From: Candidatus Rokuibacteriota bacterium
GTDB taxonomy: Bacteria; Methylomirabilota; Methylomirabilia; Rokubacteriales; CSP1-6
Assembly (NCBI GenBank): GCA_016209425.1
Contig: JACQWA010000390.1
Coordinates: 1 to 36,531, forward strand
Direction: 5' to 3'
Length of the DNA stretch: 36,531 nucleotides
The position numbers and the translations under genes are program-made. The notes beneath the pieces are model-generated. The model saw only the letters and a program-made list of their open reading frames with translations, made no database searches and was not told where the DNA came from. Below are positions 31,900 to 36,531 of the stretch, in pieces. Position 1 is the stretch's first letter; each line of letters opens with the position of its first letter.

Positions 31900-33078
31900 C
31901 TAGCTGATGGCCTCCAAGAGGAGGCCCTTCAAGTAGCGCGTTTCGGGGACGTTGAGCAGGATTGGGTGGTCGCGGCATTGGGTGAGGGAGGCGAGCACAC
32001 GAACCGTCACGCGGGCATCGGCGGCGGCGGCTCGGCAGATTTCCTCGAACTGAGCCGGCGAGACATGGTGGGAGCAGGAAAAGGTGGCCACAATGCCCCC
32101 CGGGCTGAGGAGCCTGAGGGCACGCAGGTTGATCTCCTTGTAGCCCCGCGCCGCCGCTTCGAGCGCCGCCTTCGTCCGGGTGAAGGGCGGCGGGTCGAGC
32201 ACGACGAGGTCGAAGCGCTCCCCCGTCCGCTCCATGCCCCGGAGCAGATCGAAGGCGTTTCCCTCCCTGAGCTCCGCTCGGTCCTCGAGGCCGTTCAACG
32301 CCAGATTCCTGCGGGCGAACGCGACCGCCTCGGGGGAGCTTTCAATTCCCACCGCGCGAGCCGCGCCGGCGGCCAGCCCCTGACAGGCGAAGGCTGCGGA
32401 GTAGCAAAAGACATCCAGGAATCTCCGGCCGTGCGCGAGCCCGGCGACGAGCGCCCGGTTTTCCCGCTGATCGAGGTAGAAGCCGGTCTTCTGCCCGCCC
32501 TCGATAGACACGACGAACCGGCACGGCCCCTCGCGGATCTCGATCTCCGGCGGCCCCGCGGCGTCGATCCACCCCCGGAGCGGCTCGAATCCTTCCAGGC
32601 GCCCCGCCGTGACCTCGTCGTGACCGTAGTGGTAATCGGCCAGCCCCTCGGGCCCCCGCAGGGCTTCAACGATCCAGGGCCGGCAGCGCGTCATCCCCAG
32701 GGTGAGGCACCGAATCACGGCGACCGACGCGTAGCGGTCCACGATGAGGCCCGGCAGGCCGTCGGCCTCGCTCCAGACCACCCGGAAGGCATCGGACACG
32801 AGGCCGGCCTCCCGCCGGATGGCGAGGGCGGCGGCGATCCGCCTCCGGAAGAAGGCCCCATCAACCGGCTCGTCCTGGCGGGTGAGGAGGCGGCAGACCA
32901 GGGATGGGCGGGGGTTGTAGAAGCCCCGGCCGACGAACCGGCCCTCGCCGTCGAGCACGGACACGGCTTCGCCCGTCCGCCAGTCACCGGCGACCTCGGC
33001 CACCTCGCTGCGGTAGATCCAGGGATGGCCGCCCTTAACCCGCGCGTCCCTTCCGCGCTTCAGGATCAGCTTTGCCAC
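31900..33078 (-). CDS. rlmI: RlmI-like class I SAM-dependent rRNA (cytosine-C5) methyltransferase
   Basis: 392 residues. An N-terminal PUA domain for RNA binding (LKRGRDARVKGGHPWIYRSEV) is followed by an RlmI-type middle domain (VWSEADGLPGLIVDRYASVAV, QKTGFYLDQRENR). The Rossmann methyltransferase has FLDVFCYSAAFACQGLAAGA and catalytic motif VVLDPPPFTRTK, with the motif VI cysteine in FSCSHHV. RlmI methylates 23S rRNA C1962 in E. coli; the RlmI/RlmK group is the best match but the exact target is inferred. The start is GTG at 33078, with a weak upstream signal. It is the last gene of a minus-strand group, 25 bases after the preceding methyltransferase. Confidence 0.9.
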   Translation of the reverse strand: MAKLILKRGRDARVKGGHPWIYRSEVAEVAGDWRTGEAVSVLDGEGRFVGRGFYNPRPSLVCRLLTRQDEPVDGAFFRRRIAAALAIRREAGLVSDAFRVVWSEADGLPGLIVDRYASVAVIRCLTLGMTRCRPWIVEALRGPEGLADYHYGHDEVTAGRLEGFEPLRGWIDAAGPPEIEIREGPCRFVVSIEGGQKTGFYLDQRENRALVAGLAHGRRFLDVFCYSAAFACQGLAAGAARAVGIESSPEAVAFARRNLALNGLEDRAELREGNAFDLLRGMERTGERFDLVVLDPPPFTRTKAALEAAARGYKEINLRALRLLSPGGIVATFSCSHHVSPAQFEEICRAAAADARVTVRVLASLTQCRDHPILLNVPETRYLKGLLLEAIS

Positions 33079-33103
33079 TGAAGGGAAAGGACCGGCCCCC
33101 GCG

Positions 33104-33994
33104 CTATTGCTTGCGAAGGACGACGATCATCATGAGCGGATGCCTGGCGCGGTGAAGGAGTTGGTGGGGCTTGAAGCCGTAGAACCACTCGACGAACTCG
33201 AGCCCACCGGCCAGTGCGACCAGCGCCTTCAGCTCCTGGGGAAAGACCATGCGGGAGAGGTGGTGCTGGTGGTAGTGCCTGACTGTTCCGTTCTCCACGA
33301 CCTCGAAGCTCATGTCCTCCCTGAAGACCTGGGTCACCGGGTTGACGGCCTCCAGGGCGGCGAAGGTGGCGCGCACGGTCAGCCTGCCCCGTCGGCGGGT
33401 CCAGGACCAGCGCCTGGCCGGGTTCGTCCACGACGAGGGGATGAAGCGGTCGAAGATGTAGAGCCCGCCGGGCCTGAGCGCGCGTGCGACGGCGCGGAAG
33501 TGGCGCAGGATGTCCGCGTTGGTCAAGAGGTGGCCCTGCGAGTCTTGCATGCAGATGGCGGCATCCATGGGCGCCGGGAGCGCGAAGCGCGTCATGTCTT
33601 GGACGTGCAGGGAGACCTCCAGGCGGAGGGCGTTGGCCCGAGCCCGGACGTAGGCGATGTTGTCGCGGGACAGATCCAGCCCGGCCATCTGGTAACCCCG
33701 CCGGGCAAGGCGGAGCAGGTGCGGGCCGGTGCCGCAGGCAATGTCCAGGACTCGCCTCACCGGCCGGCCGCTGTAACGCTTGAAGCAGCCCTCGAGGAAA
33801 TCCACCTCTGGCTTGCGGTTGAGGTCGAAGGCGACCTCGTAGTATTGGGGGTTCGAGTAGAGACCCTTCCGCGTCATTCGAGGTTGACGCCTGGGCCGTC
33901 GAGCGGCCTCGGCCGTCCGTTGCCGGTTGGCGATCCATCCGAGCGAGCGCGAGAGCGGCCTCGGCGGTCGGGGAGGTCGAAGGTCCGTGGTCAT
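33104..33994 (-). CDS. Class I SAM-dependent methyltransferase, substrate unknown
   Basis: 296 residues. The SAM-binding glycine motif is in VLDIACGTGPHLLRLARRGY, with GLDLSRDNIAYVRARA (acidic loop) and ALRPGGLYIFDRF (motif III). The first 40 residues are Arg/Pro-rich and poorly conserved-looking. Conserved sequence begins around GLYSNPQYYEVAFDL, so ATG 33877 is an alternative start. ATG 33994 is preferred because it overlaps the agmatinase stop in ATGA and has GGTGGGGG just upstream. It is encoded between agmatinase and the rRNA methyltransferase. A role in polyamine modification can be imagined but nothing in the sequence shows it. Related ubiE-like enzymes act on many small molecules. Confidence 0.78.
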   Translation of the reverse strand: MTTDLRPPRPPRPLSRSLGWIANRQRTAEAARRPRRQPRMTRKGLYSNPQYYEVAFDLNRKPEVDFLEGCFKRYSGRPVRRVLDIACGTGPHLLRLARRGYQMAGLDLSRDNIAYVRARANALRLEVSLHVQDMTRFALPAPMDAAICMQDSQGHLLTNADILRHFRAVARALRPGGLYIFDRFIPSSWTNPARRWSWTRRRGRLTVRATFAALEAVNPVTQVFREDMSFEVVENGTVRHYHQHHLSRMVFPQELKALVALAGGLEFVEWFYGFKPHQLLHRARHPLMMIVVLRKQ

Positions 33995-34848
33995 TTCCCC
34001 CACCAGCTGAGGATCGCCTCGCGGAGGATACAGGCGCCGGCAATCCCGGTCCGCCCCGAAGGATCGTGGGCGTGCGCCACCTCGACCAAGTCGGTCCCGA
34101 CGACCTCCACTCCCTCAAGGAGCCGGAGGATCTCCACCAGCTCGGGCACCCGGAGCCCACCGGGCTCGGGGGAGCCGGTGCCTGGGGCCTCGGCCGGGTC
34201 CAGGACATCGATGTCGATCGTCACATAGAGCGGGTGGGCACGGAGCTCGGGGAGAATCAACCTGACGGCGGTGGCGGGGACGTGGGTGGTCGCGGGGAAG
34301 AAGTGCGGGTGCCGATGCTCGAACTCCTCCCGTGAGCCGGTGCGCATGCCGACCTGGAAGACCCGTTCCGGCGGCACCACTTCCATGACGCGGGCGAGGG
34401 CGGAGGCGTAGTTAAAGCGCTCTCCGAGGAACTCGGCCCGCCTGTCCGGGTGGGCGTCGAGGTGGAGGATCCTGAGGTCGGGGCCGGCGGCGGCCAGGAC
34501 CTCGATGACGGGCAGCGTGGCGGTGTGGTCGCCGCCCAGCATGACCAGCCGGAGGCCCGGCTTCCAGAAGCGGCTGATCTGCTGCCTGGCGGCATCGAGT
34601 TGGGCTCGCGGACTGCCCTCGGGCAATTCGCAATCGCCCAGGTCGGCCAGGGGCAAGTCCTCGAGGTCCCTGCCGAGCGTCGGCGAGTACGTTTCGATGG
34701 AGTCGGAGGCCAGGCGGAGCTCCACGGGGCCGCGGTCGGCGCCTTTGCGGAGGTTGACCGTTCCCTCGAAGGGGATGCCGAAGAGGAGGATCTGGGCCTC
34801 GGCAGGGGAGCGGGTACAGGCGATGAACGGAGGCGAAACCGGTCTCAG
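33991..34848 (-). CDS. speB: Agmatinase/arginase-family ureohydrolase, non-canonical start
   Basis: 285 residues if it starts at CTG 34848. The manganese-binding motifs are GGDHTAT, LHLDAHPD and TIDIDVLDPAEAPGTGSPEPGG, all complete. It should hydrolyse agmatine to putrescine and urea, the step after the arginine decarboxylase encoded just upstream. The only ATG/GTG/TTG in frame is GTG 34725. Starting there would remove 41 residues, including FIACTRSPAEAQILLFGIPF and LRKGADRGP, which are conserved in the family. Upstream of CTG 34848 the frame meets TAG directly, and that TAG is the stop of the decarboxylase in the same frame. Either CTG initiation by coupling or TAG read-through would supply the full protein. 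It overlaps the next gene in ATGA. Confidence 0.85.
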   Translation of the reverse strand: MRPVSPPFIACTRSPAEAQILLFGIPFEGTVNLRKGADRGPVELRLASDSIETYSPTLGRDLEDLPLADLGDCELPEGSPRAQLDAARQQISRFWKPGLRLVMLGGDHTATLPVIEVLAAAGPDLRILHLDAHPDRRAEFLGERFNYASALARVMEVVPPERVFQVGMRTGSREEFEHRHPHFFPATTHVPATAVRLILPELRAHPLYVTIDIDVLDPAEAPGTGSPEPGGLRVPELVEILRLLEGVEVVGTDLVEVAHAHDPSGRTGIAGACILREAILSWWGK

Positions 34849-35331
34849 CTAAAGAATATCCTCTTCGGACAGCAGCGTCACCGCCGCCACCGTGCACCCG
34901 ATTCGCTCCACCCGGTGCTCGGCGGCGAACACTTTCAACTCTCGGATTGTTTCCCCCCGGACTCGAAAGGCCTCCTCCAGCATCTGGCGGATCGCCCGCT
35001 CGGCCTCGCCGAGGGAGCTCCCGTCGTGGTACTCCATGATGACCCCGGAGCGGGTCCGGTCCTCGGGGAGCGCGTAGCCCACCGCGGCCGAGATCACCTG
35101 CCCCGGCCGGCGCCCGGTCGAGTAGGCGTAGGCCGTGGGGATGAGGGCGCCGGGCTTGATCCGGGGGAGGCCCACGATGTCGACGTCGGGAGGGATGATG
35201 CTGGAGATCTTGACGAGGTTGATGTTGCCGATACCCGCCGCCAGGAGCGCGTTGTCGAAGGCGTTGAGGGGCGTGGAGCCTTCCGCGTGTCCGGCAGTCG
35301 CCGCCACCTTGGTCACCTTTTTCCCGAGCAT
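34849..35331 (-). CDS. pdaD: Pyruvoyl-dependent arginine decarboxylase
   Basis: 160-residue proenzyme. The self-cleavage site is S43-S44 in VKISSIIPP: cleavage before S44 gives a beta chain and an alpha chain with an N-terminal pyruvoyl group. PTAYAYSTGRRPGQVISAAVGYALP and VIMEYHDGSS are family signatures. It converts arginine to agmatine with no PLP. ATG 35331 has AAGGAGGG 5 bases upstream and gives the standard N-terminus; an in-frame start at 35379 is not needed. Use of this enzyme in place of SpeA is typical of archaea and several uncultured bacterial phyla. The gene is divergent from speD and followed in frame, after TAG, by agmatinase. Confidence 0.93.
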   Translation of the reverse strand: MLGKKVTKVAATAGHAEGSTPLNAFDNALLAAGIGNINLVKISSIIPPDVDIVGLPRIKPGALIPTAYAYSTGRRPGQVISAAVGYALPEDRTRSGVIMEYHDGSSLGEAERAIRQMLEEAFRVRGETIRELKVFAAEHRVERIGCTVAAVTLLSEEDIL

Positions 35332-35391
35332 CCGGCCCTCCTTACTCGCCCCCTTCGGAGTTCGGCCACTCCGTACCACGAATTTTCGCCC

Positions 35392-35420
35392 ATCTTAGCG
35401 GCTGGACTCGAGAATGCAAG
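35392..35420 (-). promoter_or_regulatory. Candidate pdaD promoter with CTTGCATT element
   Basis: On the minus strand TTGCAT (35419-35414), a 16-base spacer and TAAGAT (35397-35392). The -35 part lies in CTTGCATT (AATGCAAG on the + strand at 35413-35420). The same octamer in opposite orientation at 35463-35470 faces speD. The predicted leader to ATG 35331 is about 55 bases. Confidence 0.4.
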
Positions 35421-35453
35421 CAAAATTTTGGCCGGGCGGCTCCCCCAAACCCG

Positions 35454-35481
35454 CATTTTTTTCTTGCATTTGAAAAAAATG
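35454..35481. promoter_or_regulatory. AT-rich inverted repeat in the speD/pdaD divergent region
   Basis: CATTTTTTT (35454-35462), a 10-base loop and AAAAAAATG (35473-35481) make a perfect 9-bp inverted repeat, a striking AT island in this GC-rich sequence. The loop carries the CTTGCATT element. It may be an operator, a bent-DNA site or a promoter-melting region. Confidence 0.45.
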
Positions 35482-35492
35482 GGCCCTACAGT
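35464..35492 (+). promoter_or_regulatory. Candidate speD promoter
   Basis: TTGCAT at 35464-35469, 17 bases, then TACAGT at 35487-35492. It mirrors the pdaD promoter through the shared CTTGCATT octamer. The match to consensus is modest, so the call rests mostly on the symmetry and spacing. Confidence 0.35.
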
Positions 35493-35552
35493 GAAAAAAA
35501 TTCGTCTGGAAAAAGTTTTTTCGGAGGGAGGAGAGAAAGGGGGGCGATCGGA

Positions 35553-35951
35553 TTGCACGCTCTGGGACGGCACCTGCTCCTCGAGTTGTTCGACTGCGAC
35601 GCCCAGGTCATCAACAACCTGGAAGCCGTGAAGGGGGCGCTGGTGGAGGCGGCGAAGCGCGCCCAGGCCACCATCGTCGATGTGATCTTTCACGAGTTCA
35701 ACCCGTTCGGCATCAGCGGGGTCGTAGTCATCGCGGAGTCGCACCTGTCCATCCACACCTGGCCGGAGTATCGGTACGCGGCGGTGGACATTTTTTCCTG
35801 CGGAGACGCCCTGAGGCCCGACGTGGCGGCCAGCTACCTGGTCGAGCAGTTTGCGGCTGAACGCGCCTCGATCGTGGAGCTCCAGCGCGGAGTCTTCGTG
35901 CAGAGCGGGTTTCCGATGCCGCACAAGCCGGCGGTGGCCCTGCCCGGATGA
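35553..35951 (+). CDS. speD: S-adenosylmethionine decarboxylase proenzyme, bacterial type
   Basis: 132 residues. Self-cleavage occurs between E62 and S63 in AESHLSIHTWPE, producing the pyruvoyl cofactor. H68 (IHTWPE) and C83 (DIFSCGD) are the known catalytic residues and fall at the same positions as in the Thermotoga enzyme. It supplies decarboxylated SAM, the aminopropyl donor for spermidine. TTG 35553 is the only start that gives the complete N-terminus; AAAGGGGGG ends 7 bases upstream, after a longer purine tract. The TGA overlaps the speE ATG in ATGA, so donor and transferase are made together. Confidence 0.95.
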   Translation: MHALGRHLLLELFDCDAQVINNLEAVKGALVEAAKRAQATIVDVIFHEFNPFGISGVVVIAESHLSIHTWPEYRYAAVDIFSCGDALRPDVAASYLVEQFAAERASIVELQRGVFVQSGFPMPHKPAVALPG

Positions 35952-36531
35952 TCAGCCCCCAGAGCTACAAGTGGTTCTTCGAGACCACCACGCCGGTCGA
36001 GGGCCACGTGCACGCCATCGGCCGGACGATCGTGGCCGCCCGCACCAAGTTCCAGCAGATGGAGATCATGGAGACCCTGTCCTACGGGAAGTGCCTCGTC
36101 CTCGACGGGCGGATCCAGAGTAGCCAGGCCGACGAGTTCATCTACCACGAGGCCCTGGTCCATCCGGGCCTCCTGGCCGTCGACGGGCGGCCCGCCCGGG
36201 CCCTCGTGATCGGCGGCGGCGAGGGCGCCACCCACCGCGAGATCCTGAGGCACCCGAGCAACACGCGGGCCGTCAGGGTCGACATCGACGACGAGGTCGT
36301 GGCCCGCAGCCGCGAGCACCTGCCCGAGATGCACCAGGGCGCCTTCGACGACCCCCGCACCGAGCTCCGCCACGAGGACGCCCGCGCCTGGCTCGAGCGG
36401 ACGGACGAGCGGTTCGACCTGATCGTCATCGACCTCGTCGAGCCTCTCGAGCAGGGCCCCGCCTGCCTCCTCTTCACCAAGGAGTTCTACACCATCGTGC
36501 GCGACCGTCTCACCCCGAAGGGGGTGATGAC
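35948..36531 (+). CDS. speE: Spermidine synthase / polyamine aminopropyltransferase (3' truncated by window edge)
   Basis: 194 codons are visible before the window ends with the frame still open. Order: N-terminal beta hairpin domain (QMEIMETLSYGKCLVLDG, IQSSQADEFIYHEALVHPGL), the dcSAM loop LVIGGGEGATHREIL at about 86-100, then VDIDDEVV and VIDLVEPL. It transfers the aminopropyl group from decarboxylated SAM to putrescine. ATG 35948 overlaps the speD stop. Two motifs differ slightly from the usual forms: VDID for VEID and DLVEP for the D-x-T-D-P class; these might alter acceptor choice. Its place completes an arginine-to-spermidine gene set. Confidence 0.93.
   Translation, partial: MISPQSYKWFFETTTPVEGHVHAIGRTIVAARTKFQQMEIMETLSYGKCLVLDGRIQSSQADEFIYHEALVHPGLLAVDGRPARALVIGGGEGATHREILRHPSNTRAVRVDIDDEVVARSREHLPEMHQGAFDDPRTELRHEDARAWLERTDERFDLIVIDLVEPLEQGPACLLFTKEFYTIVRDRLTPKGVM

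Noticed and set aside
1-36531. Avoidance of CTCGAG by a resident XhoI-like restriction system
   Set aside because: CTCGAG is easily found (for example 85-90, near 1482, 2206, 2371, 6131 and 6855), so no avoidance is visible. This fits recent acquisition or full methylation but proves nothing.
1-36531. tRNA, rRNA, CRISPR arrays, insertion sequences, prophage genes
   Set aside because: I looked for their hallmarks (cloverleaf arms, regular repeat-spacer arrays, transposase DDE motifs with terminal repeats) and saw none.

Overview
This is a high-GC window with the gene content of a Gram-negative bacterium: a beta-barrel outer-membrane protein, a LolA-like periplasmic protein, lipoproteins, a type IV pilus retraction ATPase and an RND transporter. 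Tight packing with many 4-base ATGA/GTGA overlaps, paired DUF4070-type radical SAM enzymes and an HpnA-like epimerase resemble uncultured soil or groundwater lineages such as NC10/Methylomirabilota (including Rokubacteria). That placement is my inference; no rRNA gene is present to test it.

Region 1 (1-15603, all + strand) starts with the 3' part of an HpnA-like NAD-dependent epimerase. An operon-like run follows: two B12-type radical SAM proteins, a tandem-GNAT protein, a fused class III aminotransferase/acyl-thioester reductase, an ATP-grasp/swivelling-His protein of the rifampicin phosphotransferase/PEP synthase/PigC superfamily, and an export set (MMPL/RND transporter, outer-membrane barrel, LolA-like protein). 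The fusion resembles TamH, which makes the alkylamine in tambjamine biosynthesis, and its neighbour belongs to the superfamily of the TamQ/PigC condensing enzymes. I see this as the best candidate for an undescribed system: biosynthesis and export of a long-chain amine or aminolipid. No bipyrrole genes are visible here.

Region 2 (about 15618-16426) is a Phd/VapC-type toxin-antitoxin module with a promoter, an overlapping operator-like dyad, a probably leaderless start, and an exact 18-bp direct repeat whose copies start 700 bp apart and frame most of the module.

Region 3 (16632-25565) holds rimO, pgpA, cinA (with a degenerate N-terminal domain) and thpR, a PDZ-containing M48 metalloprotease lipoprotein, then recA (split by a 356-residue LAGLIDADG intein), pilT and recX.

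Region 4 (25576-27350) is a lower-GC restriction-modification pair, a beta-class DNA methyltransferase and a PaeR7I/XhoI-like endonuclease, placed between recX and alaS. alaS and a soluble GAF/histidine kinase/receiver hybrid follow.

Region 5 (31900-36531) has a minus-strand group (arginine decarboxylase, agmatinase, SAM methyltransferase, RlmI-like methyltransferase) divergent from speD and speE. Together these encode arginine to agmatine to putrescine to spermidine. The agmatinase has no ATG/GTG/TTG start at its conserved N-terminus and lies in the same frame as the decarboxylase, separated only by TAG. I saw no tRNA, rRNA, CRISPR array or insertion sequence, and no gene-free stretch longer than about 260 bases.
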